Source: Erwinia pyri (lineage in GTDB: Bacteria > Pseudomonadota > Gammaproteobacteria > Enterobacterales > Enterobacteriaceae). Taken from it: DNA of 64,000 bases. Position 1 is the stretch's first letter, and the number at the start of each line of letters is the position of its first letter. This document shows, piece by piece, positions 42,620 through 51,175 of this stretch. Where the stretch lies: NCBI RefSeq assembly GCF_030758455.1, contig NZ_CP132353.1:3968001-4032000 (forward strand), given 5' to 3'. Under the pieces are notes generated by a model. The model searched no databases and was not told where the DNA came from. It saw nothing but the letters and a program-made list of their open reading frames with translations. The translations under genes and the position numbers were made by a program.

Positions 42620-43003
42620 ATGACGGATCGTATCAGACAGTATGTCACCGGTGAGGTTTTGTCTTCTCACGCCGCCCGTTTCCGCTCGCCTGCCAGGCGG
42701 GAAGTAAAATTTCTGTTCAGTAAATTACAGGATTTGGTACCGACCAATCACGACTGCTACCTTACCGCCTGTAACGGCAGTCTCTGTATCATCGACCGTT
42801 ATCGTCCTGCCGTCGCTGGCAGCCGCGTGCTGATAGAGCTGAATGGCAAATGTGACTGGGCGAAAGTGCGGCTGCACCCGCATCAAATGGTCACGGACGA
42901 TGGGGAGATTATTCAGGGTGAACAGCTGGATGAGGTGACGGTGATTGGCGTGGCGATCCGTGAAGTGGTCTCAACCTATCTGCACGCCCGGCCCTCTCTG
43001 TAA
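42620..43003 (+). CDS. Hypothetical protein, possible degenerate UmuD/S24-fold partner
   Basis: I do not recognise this 127-residue protein by name. It lies 14 bp after umuD with GAGGA 8 bases before its ATG, so it belongs to the SOS-regulated operon. The N-terminus is Arg-rich (RFRSPARREVKFLFSKLQD). From about residue 46, CYLTACNGSLCIIDRYRP... through KVRLHP and the late LDEVTVIGVAIREVV can be laid beside UmuD's [26 protein letters not shown] and [14 protein letters not shown]. The loop that carries the catalytic Ser is missing. A catalytically dead LexA/UmuD-fold protein is an inference from this pattern alone. Confidence 0.7.
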   Translation: MTDRIRQYVTGEVLSSHAARFRSPARREVKFLFSKLQDLVPTNHDCYLTACNGSLCIIDRYRPAVAGSRVLIELNGKCDWAKVRLHPHQMVTDDGEIIQGEQLDEVTVIGVAIREVVSTYLHARPSL

Positions 43004-43148
43004 CCGCTGCCACCCTCCTGTCGGGCTGATGGTAATACGCACAGAAATCACTGTTTTACGCAGCCCGGCACGGTAGACTTCCTGATTCATACCCACCAAG
43101 CCGCCGCTGCACAAACAACGGCGGCCGGGAGAACCAGGAGCAGTGTTG

Positions 43149-44843
43149 ATGGTAAAGGATTCAGAGATCATTATCCGGCTGGAGCAGGTGCTGGGTAAAG
43201 AGCAGGTGCTGACCAGTGAGGACAGCAAAGCGTATTACACCAAAGGGTATCGGGTAGGCAGCGGCAAGGCGTTAGCGGTGGCCGTTCCACAAACTCTGAT
43301 GCAGCTCTGGCAGGTTCTGCAAGCGTGCGTCGCCTGCGATAAAATTATCCTTATGCAGGCTGCTAATACCGGTGTCACCGGAGGGTCAACACCGGATGGG
43401 ACGGAGTATGATCGTGAAGTCATTATCGTCAGCACCCGCCGCCTGAAAGGCGTGCAGGTTATTGACGAGGCGCGTCAGGTTATTGCTTTCCCCGGCAGTA
43501 CGTTAACCGAACTGGAAAAAGCCCTGCTTCCTCACGGCAAAGAGCCCCACTCCGTCATCGGCTCATCCTGCATTGGCGCCTCCGTTATCGGCGGTGTCTG
43601 TAATAACTCGGGCGGTTCGCTTATCCGCCGTGGCCCCGCTTTTACCGAGAAATCCCTGTTTGCCCGCATCAATGCGGAGGGTTCTCTACAGCTCGTCAAT
43701 CATCTTGGCATTGAGCTGGGCAGCACGCCGGAAGAGATGATTGCAAATCTGGAGTCCCACCACTACAGCACCGGCACGGCAGCAGACTGGCAGGGAAAAA
43801 TCTGGGCGGATGATTACGCCGGGATCCTGCGGGACATCGAAGCCGATACCCCAACCCGCTACAACGGTAACGTTCAGTATTTGCATGACAGCTCAGGCAG
43901 CGCCGGTAAGGTCGCCGTGTTTGCCGTGCGCCTCTCCACCTTTGCTGCCAGCGAGAAAACCCGCACCTTCTATATCGGCACCAATGATGAAGCGGAGCTG
44001 GTTGCCCTGCGCCGCACGCTGCTGGCCGGGCTGACAGAATTACCCCTTCAGGCTGAGTATATTCATCGCGATGCCTTTGATTTGACCCTGCGTTACGCCA
44101 AACATATGTGTTGGGCTATCAGCCGTTTTGGTCCCGAAGCGTTGCCAGGGCTGATGACAAACAAAGCGAAATGGGATATCCGGGTTAAGAACCTGAAAAT
44201 CCTCCCGTCTAATTTTGTCGATAAAGTGCTGCAGTTTGCCAACAACGTGACGCCAAAAGGGGTTGCGCCGCGCATTCTGGCCTGGCGGGATCGGTTCGAG
44301 CATCATCTGATGATCAAGGCTGAAGCGCGTCATGCCGGTGAGTTAGAGCAGCAGCTTGAGCATTTCTTCAGCGACAGGTCTGGCCGCTACTTTGCCTGCG
44401 ATGCACGTGAAGAGCGGGATGCTTTCCTGGTCCGTTTTGGCGTGGGCGGCTGCACTATCTCATACTGCGATTATAAAGGGATTGATGCCGACCAGCGGCT
44501 GATTGCTTTTGACGTGGCGCTGCGCCGCAATGATACGGAATGGCGAATAAAGTTGCCGAAGGCACTGCGGGATCAGGTGCAGGAGGAGTCCTGCTGCGGG
44601 CATTTCTTCTGTTTCGTTAATCATCAGGACTATATCCTGAAGCCTGGCGTGGATGCCGCGGCGTTCAAACATGCCGTGCTTGAATATCTGGATCGGCGCG
44701 GCGCGAAGTACCCGGCAGAACACAACGTTGGGCATCTCTATCATGCCTCGTGTGAGTATGAGTCGCACATGCGTCAGCTGGATCCAACCAACAGCTGCAA
44801 TCCCGGCATCGGCAAAACCAGCAGGAAGAAGTTCTGGCAGTAA
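43149..44843 (+). CDS. dld: Quinone-dependent D-lactate dehydrogenase
   Basis: Dld is a peripheral inner-membrane flavoenzyme oxidising D-lactate to pyruvate with electrons passed to quinone. About 564 residues (E. coli 571) contain the FAD-binding PCMH domain with QAANTGVTGGSTPDG and GSSCIGASVIGGVCNNSGGSLIRRGPA, then the membrane-binding and cap domains and a C-terminal HNVGHLYHASCEYESHMRQLDPTNSCNPGIGKTS. ATG 43149 is chosen because AGGAG lies 8 bases upstream; GTG 43143 and TTG 43146 are also in frame. Several DNA-side Cys (EESCCGHFFC) are typical. It is monocistronic. Confidence 0.94.
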   Translation: MVKDSEIIIRLEQVLGKEQVLTSEDSKAYYTKGYRVGSGKALAVAVPQTLMQLWQVLQACVACDKIILMQAANTGVTGGSTPDGTEYDREVIIVSTRRLKGVQVIDEARQVIAFPGSTLTELEKALLPHGKEPHSVIGSSCIGASVIGGVCNNSGGSLIRRGPAFTEKSLFARINAEGSLQLVNHLGIELGSTPEEMIANLESHHYSTGTAADWQGKIWADDYAGILRDIEADTPTRYNGNVQYLHDSSGSAGKVAVFAVRLSTFAASEKTRTFYIGTNDEAELVALRRTLLAGLTELPLQAEYIHRDAFDLTLRYAKHMCWAISRFGPEALPGLMTNKAKWDIRVKNLKILPSNFVDKVLQFANNVTPKGVAPRILAWRDRFEHHLMIKAEARHAGELEQQLEHFFSDRSGRYFACDAREERDAFLVRFGVGGCTISYCDYKGIDADQRLIAFDVALRRNDTEWRIKLPKALRDQVQEESCCGHFFCFVNHQDYILKPGVDAAAFKHAVLEYLDRRGAKYPAEHNVGHLYHASCEYESHMRQLDPTNSCNPGIGKTSRKKFWQ

Positions 44844-44897
44844 ACGCTGGAGGATGAGAGAAGAGCGCGGAGGCCTGGCCATCCGCGCTGACAAGGC

Positions 44898-45482
44898 TTA
44901 CTTCGCGTAAGCCTCGGTAGAGATAGTCAGCTTCACTTCATCGCCGACGGCCGGAACATATTTATCCAGCTTAAAGTCTGAACGCTTGAAGGTGGTGGTG
45001 GCATCAAAACCTACCGCCTGCTTCTTCACCATCGGATGCATGCCCTGCTTATTCAGCACCGCATGCAGGATAACCGGTTTGGTAATATCTTTGATGGTCA
45101 GGTCGCCATACACGTCCATTTTGTTTTTCCCTTTACTGACAACTTTGGTGCTTTTAAAGGTTGCCGTCGGGAATTTGCTCACGTCGAAATAGTCTGCGCC
45201 TTTGAATTCTGTGGTCAGCGCATCAACGTGGGTATTAATGGTTTCTACCGGAATGGAAACGTCCACTTTTGATTTGGCGACATTGCTGGCATCGAAATCG
45301 ATATTACCGGTGATATTGGAGAGATCGGCCGTTGGATGGGAGAAACCGAAGTGGTCCCAGGCTACCACAACCGAGGTGTGACCTGAATCCATCGCATAGC
45401 TCTCAACCGCCGCAGCAGAAAACTGGGAGTAGAAGGCGGCGGTAACCAATAACGGTAGGGTAATTTTTTTCACTAATGACAT
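44898..45482 (-). CDS. YceI-family periplasmic lipid-binding-like protein
   Basis: The protein has a signal peptide (about 1-24, ending FSAAA) and the YceI beta-barrel: GHTSVVVAWDHFGFSHPTADLSNITG, VETINTHVDALTTEFKGADYFDVSKFPTATFKSTKV and GDLTIKDITKPVILHAVL. In relatives this fold binds polyisoprenoids such as ubiquinone-8. At 194 residues it is the normal length, but it is clearly different from E. coli YceI itself, so I give no symbol. It is a single-gene unit between dld (convergent) and qorB. Confidence 0.85.
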   Translation of the reverse strand: MSLVKKITLPLLVTAAFYSQFSAAAVESYAMDSGHTSVVVAWDHFGFSHPTADLSNITGNIDFDASNVAKSKVDVSIPVETINTHVDALTTEFKGADYFDVSKFPTATFKSTKVVSKGKNKMDVYGDLTIKDITKPVILHAVLNKQGMHPMVKKQAVGFDATTTFKRSDFKLDKYVPAVGDEVKLTISTEAYAK

Positions 45483-45658
45483 CAGACTTGCCTTTATTTT
45501 CTCGAAATGTGGTTACGATAGTGCAAGATTATTCCCGCTGCCGATAGTGAAGATATTTGACCGGGTTGGTCAAAAAGATTAGACGACAGGCAGGCGCTAT
45601 TTCTCCCCCGGCCTGCCGTCGTCCATCGCTGATGCCCAATCAGCTGTTAAGTTGCGGC

Positions 45659-46513
45659 TTAGCCTTGCACGAAAGCTTTTACCACCTCCTGCCAGGGTGT
45701 GGTTGGGCGACCAATCAGTCTGCTGAGAGTCTGGCTCTCATCAAACAGCGCACCTTTGGCCGCGTTAGCATCGGAGTCAGCCAACATCTCTGCCAGCCCC
45801 GCCGGCAGACCTGCTCCTTTCAGCGCCTCTGCAAACGCCTCCTGAGAAAGATTGATGTACTGCACCTCTTTGCCGCTCTGCTTAGCAATCTCCGCAGTGA
45901 ATTCCGCCAGCGTATAGGCCGTATCCCCCGCCAGTTCGTAAATCTTGCCTGCCGCATCACTGCTGGTGAGCACTGCGGCGGCGGCTTCCGCGTAATCCTG
46001 ACGGCTGGCAGAGGCAATTTTTCCCTCTGCCGCAGCCCCAATAAAGGCGCTGTGGGTGAGCGCGGGCGCAATGCTGGCGGCATAGTTTTCAGTGTACCAA
46101 CCGTTGCGCAGAATGGCGTAAGGGAGGCCGGAAGCGATCAGTGCCTGCTCGGTGGTACGGTGCTCGCCGCCCAGCCCCATGGGCGTGGTGTCCGCATGCA
46201 GCAGACTGGTATAGGCCAGCAACGACACGCCTGCTTCCTTCGCCGCTGCAACCACCGCCAGGTGCTGAGCCTCACGAGCGCCCACCTCATTCGAGGAGAT
46301 TAACAACACTTTATCCACGCCGCTGAAGGCGCTGACTAAGGTTTCAGCATCGCTATAGTCCGCTTTACGTACCTGCACTCCCAGACCAGCAAGGTCAGAA
46401 GCTTTCTCCGGTGAGCGCACGGCGGCAACTATTTCAGCCGCAGGCACTCTCTTCAGTAAAGCGTTGATCGCTAAACGGCCCAGCTGGCCAGTTGCTCCGG
46501 TTACAGCAATCAT
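45659..46513 (-). CDS. qorB: QorB-like NAD(P)H:quinone oxidoreductase (NmrA-like SDR)
   Basis: This 284-residue protein closely follows E. coli QorB (YtfG): NADPH-binding GATGQLGRLAINALL at the N-terminus, LLISSNEVGAREAQH, YTSLLHADTTPMGLGGEHRTTEQAL, LRNGWYTENYAASIAPAL and the C-terminal DSDANAAKGALFDES. QorB reduces quinones with NADPH. It is divergent from the HxlR-type regulator gene; a perfect palindrome lies between them. The pair corresponds to E. coli ytfG-ytfH, which is elsewhere on that chromosome. Confidence 0.92.
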   Translation of the reverse strand: MIAVTGATGQLGRLAINALLKRVPAAEIVAAVRSPEKASDLAGLGVQVRKADYSDAETLVSAFSGVDKVLLISSNEVGAREAQHLAVVAAAKEAGVSLLAYTSLLHADTTPMGLGGEHRTTEQALIASGLPYAILRNGWYTENYAASIAPALTHSAFIGAAAEGKIASASRQDYAEAAAAVLTSSDAAGKIYELAGDTAYTLAEFTAEIAKQSGKEVQYINLSQEAFAEALKGAGLPAGLAEMLADSDANAAKGALFDESQTLSRLIGRPTTPWQEVVKAFVQG

Positions 46514-46607
46514 GTTGATCTCCTTATTGGCTTTTCAAATGCGTTAACAGCCTGCAGGCCACTAAATCGCTTTCACCCCACCACCCTATGCCATACACTA
46601 ATTAAAA

Positions 46608-46619
46608 GTAAGTACTTAC
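46608..46619. promoter_or_regulatory. Palindrome in the qorB-ytfH intergenic region
   Basis: GTAAGTACTTAC is a perfect 12-bp palindrome 12 bp before the ytfH start. Position and symmetry suggest an operator for the HxlR-type dimer that would control both divergent genes. Confidence 0.55.
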
Positions 46620-46631
46620 AGGAATGTTAGT

Positions 46632-47033
46632 GTGATAAAAAATGAAAATAGCCCGACCCTGTCGCTCAGTGAAAAGTTCCGCCGTGGCGAACTGTTTGAC
46701 GCCAACTGCCCCTCAAGGGAGGTGCTTAAGCGTCTGACCAGCCGCTGGAGCCTGCTGATTCTGGTGGCGCTGGAGGATGACACCTTAAGGTTTAGCGAGC
46801 TCAAGAGAAAAATTGGCGGCATCAGCGAAAGGATGCTGGCGCAAACCCTGCGTTTTATGGAGGAAGATGGCTTTGTCGAGCGCATCGCTTATGAGGTGAT
46901 CCCGCCGCACGTAGAGTACCGGTTGACGCCAATGGGTCAGGAAGTACGCGGCCAGGTGGTCGGTCTGGCCGACTGGGTTGAGATGAATTTGCAGCAGATT
47001 ATGGTGCATCGCCAGCAGTTTTCCGGCGGCTGA
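46632..47033 (+). CDS. ytfH: HxlR-family regulator YtfH
   Basis: The 133-residue winged-helix protein has the HxlR signature CPSREVLKRLTSRWSLLILVAL, then FSELKRKIGGISERMLAQTLRFMEEDGFVERIAYEVIPPHVEYRLTPMG, and matches E. coli YtfH. Members with the conserved Cys sense thiol-reactive or quinone stress. The divergent qorB is the likely target. The start codon is GTG 46632. Confidence 0.88.
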   Translation: MIKNENSPTLSLSEKFRRGELFDANCPSREVLKRLTSRWSLLILVALEDDTLRFSELKRKIGGISERMLAQTLRFMEEDGFVERIAYEVIPPHVEYRLTPMGQEVRGQVVGLADWVEMNLQQIMVHRQQFSGG

Positions 47034-47098
47034 TCCCGCTTTCTGTGCCGGATAAGAGCAGACTTACAGCGTATAAGAGCGCTAAAACGAGGAGAAAA

Positions 47099-47527
47099 AT
47101 GAGTTATCCAAGAACAGGCGTAGGCATTCTGATTGTGCGGGAAGGCAAGCTGCTGCTGGGCAGGCGCACTGGAAGTCACGGTGCCGACAGCTGGTCAACA
47201 CCCGGCGGTCATCTGGAATTTGGTGAAACGCCGGAACAGTGCGCGCGTCGGGAAACGCAGGAGGAGACTGGCCTTCAGATTGGAAAAGTGACAAATCTTG
47301 CCTTCACTAACAATTTCTTTACCGCTGAGAATAAACATTACGTGACGCTTTTTATGCTGGCGGATGAGGTTACCGGAACGCCAGAGCGCTGTGAGCCTGA
47401 AAAGTGTGCCGGCTGGGCGTGGTTTTCCGCTTCTGAATTACCGCATCCTTTGTTCGCCCCGCTTGAGACATTGCTTCAGGAAGGCAGTCTGCTGCCAGTA
47501 TTAAACGGCGCGCTTAACTGCGCCTGA
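47099..47527 (+). CDS. Nudix hydrolase
   Basis: The Nudix box is complete: G37-x5-E43-x7-R51-E52-T-Q-E55-E56-T-G58-L59, with GRRTGSHGADSWSTPGG just before. That N-terminal layout (SYPRTGVGILIVREGKLLLGRR) resembles MTH2/NUDT15-type and CTP-pyrophosphatase-like members that hydrolyse nucleoside triphosphates, but substrate cannot be read from sequence. 142 residues from ATG 47099, with GAGGAG 7 bases upstream; the open frame continues 18 codons further upstream without reason. It follows ytfH by 65 bp. Confidence 0.88.
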   Translation: MSYPRTGVGILIVREGKLLLGRRTGSHGADSWSTPGGHLEFGETPEQCARRETQEETGLQIGKVTNLAFTNNFFTAENKHYVTLFMLADEVTGTPERCEPEKCAGWAWFSASELPHPLFAPLETLLQEGSLLPVLNGALNCA

Positions 47528-47693
47528 GCCTGTTAATTTCCTTTGCGTGGGTGACGTCCGTCAGTGAAATGAATAATTTATAGTTAAGTTTTAATAGGTT
47601 AACCAAAATAGAGCCGATCTATAAGGCGAACATCTGGTGAGCCGGGCTGACTGGCAGTAGAGTGAAGATCCCCTTTATTGACGAGCACGTGCG

Positions 47694-48473
47694 ATGACCA
47701 GCCTGGCCCCGATTATCAATTTATCTGCCCACCCGATTAACGATGCTGACTACCAGGCGCGCTGCAAACAGTGGCTTGATGAGAGCGGTGCACTGGTGCT
47801 GCGAGCGTTTCTGACAGAGGATGCGCTGAAGCGTGTTCGTCAGGAAGGCGAGGAGCATCAGCATCTTTCCTACTACGCGGCCAGCAAACACAACGTTTAT
47901 CTGAAAGCGCCAGACGAGGCGTTTGCCCCCGATCATCCGCGTAATTACCAGATCACCTCTTCCAAAGGGTGCATTACAGATGAGGAAGTGCCGGAGAACT
48001 CACCGCTGCGTACGCTTTACAACGCGCCAGCGTTTAAGGCTTTCCTCTGCAGCGTACTGGGCGAACAGCAGCTCTATCCCTATGCTGATTCCCTCTCCTC
48101 CATCAATCTGCACTATGCGCATACCGGGCAGGAGTTGGGCTGGCATTTCGATAACTCCTCCTTTGCCATCACGCTGCTGATCCAGAAGCCTGAAGCGGGC
48201 GGCGTATTTGAATATGTCAGCAATCTGCGGGATGCCGAAGCGGGAGAGATGAATTTCGACGGCGTGGAGCAGGTGTTGCAAAACAAGCGGGCCGTGGAGA
48301 AGCTGGCGATCAATCCGGGCGATCTGGTGCTGTTTCGCGGCCGTAATGCGCTGCATCGCGTGACGCCAACCGAAGGCGAGACCAGCCGCATGCTGGTGGT
48401 GCTGGCCTATAATGCTCAGCCCGATATTGCCCTCTCCGAAACCGCCCGAATGACATTTTACGGGCGCCTGTAA
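47694..48473 (+). CDS. 2-oxoglutarate/Fe(II)-dependent oxygenase-like protein
   Basis: The 259-residue protein shows a facial triad: H151 and D153 in GWHFDNSSFAITLLIQ, H221 in ALHRVTP, and R232 as the probable 2-oxoglutarate ligand. PGDLVLFRGRNALHRV is the typical second half of the barrel. Because the carboxylate (HxD) is intact, it should hydroxylate or otherwise oxidise, not halogenate as the HxG members of related families do. Substrate is unknown; a free amino acid or a peptide is plausible from the family. No clear Shine-Dalgarno precedes the ATG. Its neighbours (Nudix upstream, IclR operon downstream) do not define a pathway. Confidence 0.8.
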   Translation: MTSLAPIINLSAHPINDADYQARCKQWLDESGALVLRAFLTEDALKRVRQEGEEHQHLSYYAASKHNVYLKAPDEAFAPDHPRNYQITSSKGCITDEEVPENSPLRTLYNAPAFKAFLCSVLGEQQLYPYADSLSSINLHYAHTGQELGWHFDNSSFAITLLIQKPEAGGVFEYVSNLRDAEAGEMNFDGVEQVLQNKRAVEKLAINPGDLVLFRGRNALHRVTPTEGETSRMLVVLAYNAQPDIALSETARMTFYGRL

Positions 48474-48520
48474 CCGTCTGAGCGTGGTGGGAAAGATACC
48501 TGTTACGGGCGTCTGTAACC
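48458..48520 (+). repeat. 18-bp imperfect direct repeat at the 3' end of the oxygenase gene
   Basis: TTACGGGCGCCTGTAACC (48458-48475, containing the end of the coding sequence and stop) recurs as TTACGGGCGTCTGTAACC (48503-48520), 17 of 18 identical. Confidence 0.75.
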
Positions 48521-48527
48521 ATTAAAC

Positions 48528-48560
48528 CCAGGGAAAAGGTCTGAACTCTCTTTTCCCTGG
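48528..48560. terminator. Inverted repeat downstream of the oxygenase gene
   Basis: CCAGGGAAAAG and CTTTTCCCTGG form an 11-bp perfect stem with an 11-base loop. There is no T run, so termination is uncertain. The remaining bases to the IclR gene at 48745 contain no gene; AT-rich sequence at 48670-48735 may hold its promoter. Confidence 0.5.
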
Positions 48561-48744
48561 CACCCGGCAAATTTCCCTCTCCGGTATCGCCCCTTTTCTG
48601 ACCACTGCACCACAACGGCGCACCGTTTTAAGGCATTGAGACTGACTGGCGCGGCAAGGTGCTCTGTAAATCAACAGGTTATTTTTGGCACTTATTTTGC
48701 AATCTCATTTAATGGAACTTAATCCCATTTTTTGAGACTTGCCT

Positions 48745-49509
48745 ATGTCCATTCTGGAGACCACCGCCAGCATTTTAAAATTGATGGTATCGCTACAGGG
48801 CGGTATCCGCATCAGCGATCTCACTACCCAGCTGGGCATGCCGAAAAGCACCGCCTCACGGGTAATGAATCAGCTGGAATCCTACGGCTACGTTGAACGT
48901 GATGAATCCAGAGGTGTGTTTCTGCCTGGCCCGCTGATCCTCTCCGCTTCTCACCTGGTTAACCGCCAGGCGCCGCTGAGTGAGCTGGTGGATAACGCGC
49001 TGCGCTCACTGTGCGAGCAGACCGGCTACACCGGCTATATCTCCATGCTGGACGATCAGGAGATCCTGGTTTTACGGGTGATCCACGGGCGACAGGCGCT
49101 GCCGGTAGTGACCTGGCCCGGTTCCCGCTCTCCGGCCTGGGGCACCTCAACCGGACGGGCTTTACTGGCGCGACTGACTGACGCGCAGCTGCGGACTTTT
49201 TTCACCAGCCCGCAGGTGCAGGCCCAGCTTAGCGGAACAGACCACACCATTGAGACACTGCTGGCCGCTGTCAGCCAGACCCGGGAGGCGGGTTTTGCCA
49301 CTGCGGTGAATGAATCGGTAGCGGATACCGCCTCGGTCAGCTGTGCCGTTGGCGACCCCACGACGCATGAGGCGGTCGCGTTTTGCCTCTCTTTTCCCCA
49401 GACGCTGGCACAGCCGGAAGAGCTGCAGCGCATCGCCACCCTTTTAAAAGAAACCGCCCTGCTTATCGCCCAAAAAACGGGTGACGTGCTGGTAACCCAC
49501 CAGCCTTAA
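48745..49509 (+). CDS. IclR-family regulator
   Basis: The 254 residues have an N-terminal winged helix (ISDLTTQLGMPKSTASRVMNQLESYGYVERD) and a C-terminal IclR effector domain (GYTGYISMLDDQEILVLRVI, SPAWGTSTGRALLARL, GFATAVNESVADTASVSCAVGD). ATG 48745 is preferred to TTG 48739. It stands 26 bp before the transporter gene in the same direction, so it is probably the regulator of the following four-gene set. The effector is unknown; a small acid or amino-acid derivative is usual for the family. Confidence 0.85.
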   Translation: MSILETTASILKLMVSLQGGIRISDLTTQLGMPKSTASRVMNQLESYGYVERDESRGVFLPGPLILSASHLVNRQAPLSELVDNALRSLCEQTGYTGYISMLDDQEILVLRVIHGRQALPVVTWPGSRSPAWGTSTGRALLARLTDAQLRTFFTSPQVQAQLSGTDHTIETLLAAVSQTREAGFATAVNESVADTASVSCAVGDPTTHEAVAFCLSFPQTLAQPEELQRIATLLKETALLIAQKTGDVLVTHQP

Positions 49510-49535
49510 CTTTTGCCAATACCAGGAGAATCACC

Positions 49536-51155
49536 GTGAGCCAGACTGTGCGTTCAAAAACATCACACGACGAAACGGGGGAACACCCCCGTACCTTCGC
49601 CCCTGCCACGCTGCTGCTCCTGCTGGCGCTCAGCGTGTTTGGTGCGATCATCGGGGTTCAGCTGTTAACGACCCTCGGCGTGACGCCGAATACCTCCATC
49701 ATTGGCGCGATGGTCGCGATGGTTATCGCCCGCATTCCGCTGCAGTATTTTGCGCGCTTCCGTTCCATACATATTCAGAATCTGGCCCAGAGCGCCACCT
49801 CCGCCGCGACGTTTGGTGCAGCCAACTCCCTGCTGCTGCCCATTGCCATTCCCTGGCTGTTTGGGCGTCAGGATATGGTGATGCCGATGTTTATCGGCGT
49901 GGCCTTAGCGATGCTGCTGGATGGCTATCTGCTTTATCGCCTGTTCAATACCCGCATTTTCCCGGCAGAGGGGGCCTGGCCTCCTGGCGTGGCTGCTGCG
50001 GAATCGATCAAAGCGGGCGATCGGGGCGGAAAGCATGCCGCGCTGCTGGGCGTGGGCATTGCTATAGGTGCTGTTGGCTCCTGGTTTAAATTCCCCATGG
50101 CGGCGCTCGGTACCGCCTTTATCGGCAATATCTGGGCGCTGGGCATGCTGGGCATCGGCTTCCTGCTTCGCGGCTACTCGCTGCCGATGTTTGGCCTTGA
50201 TATCAACAAGCTCTATATCCCGCACGGCATGATGGCCGGTGCCGGTCTGGTGGCGCTGTTCCAGATCGTCAGGCTGGTGCGAAGCGGCAAAACCGAGGCG
50301 TCACCTGCCGCTCAGCAGCAGGCGACTTTGCCAGAAGCGCAAAATATGCAGATCGGTAAAACGCTGCGTTTCGGTGCGCTCGGCTTTGCGCTGATCTCGG
50401 TGCTGATTGCGCTGACCAGCGGTCTTTACGCCCACCTCTCTCTGCCCTGGCTGCTGGCATTTATGGTTTACGCCGCCTTCGCCGCCTTCCTGCACCAGAT
50501 GATTGTGGGTCTGGCGGCGATGCATTCTGGCTGGTTCCCGGCCTTTGCCGTGGCGCTGATTACGCTGCTGACAGGCATTCTGATTGGCTTTCCGCCGGAA
50601 GCGCTCGCCATGCTATGCGGCTTCTCGGCAGCAACCGGACCAGCCTTTGCGGATATGGGCTATGACCTGAAAGCTGGCTGGATCCTGCGCGGTAAAGGGG
50701 AATTTACCTCTTTCGAACTGGATGGCCGACGTCAGCAGCTGCTGGCCGCGATGCTCGCCTTTGTGGTGGCTATCCCGGTGGTGTTTTTCATCTACAAAGG
50801 CTATTTCGCCCAGGGACTGGTGCCGCCGGTTGCCAAAGTTTATGTCGCCGCCATCAATGCGGGCGTGTCGATGGAGATCGCTAAATCACTGCTGATCTGG
50901 GCCATTCCCGGCGCGCTGATCCAGCTTATCGGCGGCCCGGGTCGCCAGATGGGCGTCCTGCTGGCGACCGGCCTGCTGATCAACAACCCGCTGGCGGGCT
51001 GGGCGGTGCTGATCGGTATCGCCATCCGCACGGTCTGGATCCGCGTTGGCGGTGAACCGGCGCGCAACAAGATGGAAGTGCTGGCCGCCGGCCTGATCGC
51101 GGGTGACGCGCTGTTCAGCTTCTTTAGCTCGGTGCTACCGGGCGGAAAAAAATAA
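49536..51155 (+). CDS. OPT-family (oligopeptide/YSL-type) transporter
   Basis: This 539-residue membrane protein has about fourteen hydrophobic segments and OPT features such as TLGVTPNTSIIGAMVAMVIARIPLQ, GAANSLLLPIAIPWLFG, MFGLDINKLYIPHGMMAGAGLVALFQI and IGGPGRQMGVLLATGLLI. OPT members import small peptides, peptide-like siderophores or metal chelates by proton coupling. GTG 49536 has AGGAG upstream. With a dipeptidase (PepE) in the same operon, peptide uptake is the likeliest role; this is inference. Confidence 0.82.
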   Translation: MSQTVRSKTSHDETGEHPRTFAPATLLLLLALSVFGAIIGVQLLTTLGVTPNTSIIGAMVAMVIARIPLQYFARFRSIHIQNLAQSATSAATFGAANSLLLPIAIPWLFGRQDMVMPMFIGVALAMLLDGYLLYRLFNTRIFPAEGAWPPGVAAAESIKAGDRGGKHAALLGVGIAIGAVGSWFKFPMAALGTAFIGNIWALGMLGIGFLLRGYSLPMFGLDINKLYIPHGMMAGAGLVALFQIVRLVRSGKTEASPAAQQQATLPEAQNMQIGKTLRFGALGFALISVLIALTSGLYAHLSLPWLLAFMVYAAFAAFLHQMIVGLAAMHSGWFPAFAVALITLLTGILIGFPPEALAMLCGFSAATGPAFADMGYDLKAGWILRGKGEFTSFELDGRRQQLLAAMLAFVVAIPVVFFIYKGYFAQGLVPPVAKVYVAAINAGVSMEIAKSLLIWAIPGALIQLIGGPGRQMGVLLATGLLINNPLAGWAVLIGIAIRTVWIRVGGEPARNKMEVLAAGLIAGDALFSFFSSVLPGGKK

Positions 51156-51175
51156 TTCAACATTAAGGGAAAATC

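Noticed and set aside
42620..43003. Fragment of umuC after umuD
   Set aside because: The protein has no Y-family polymerase motifs; its length and sequence do not match any part of UmuC.
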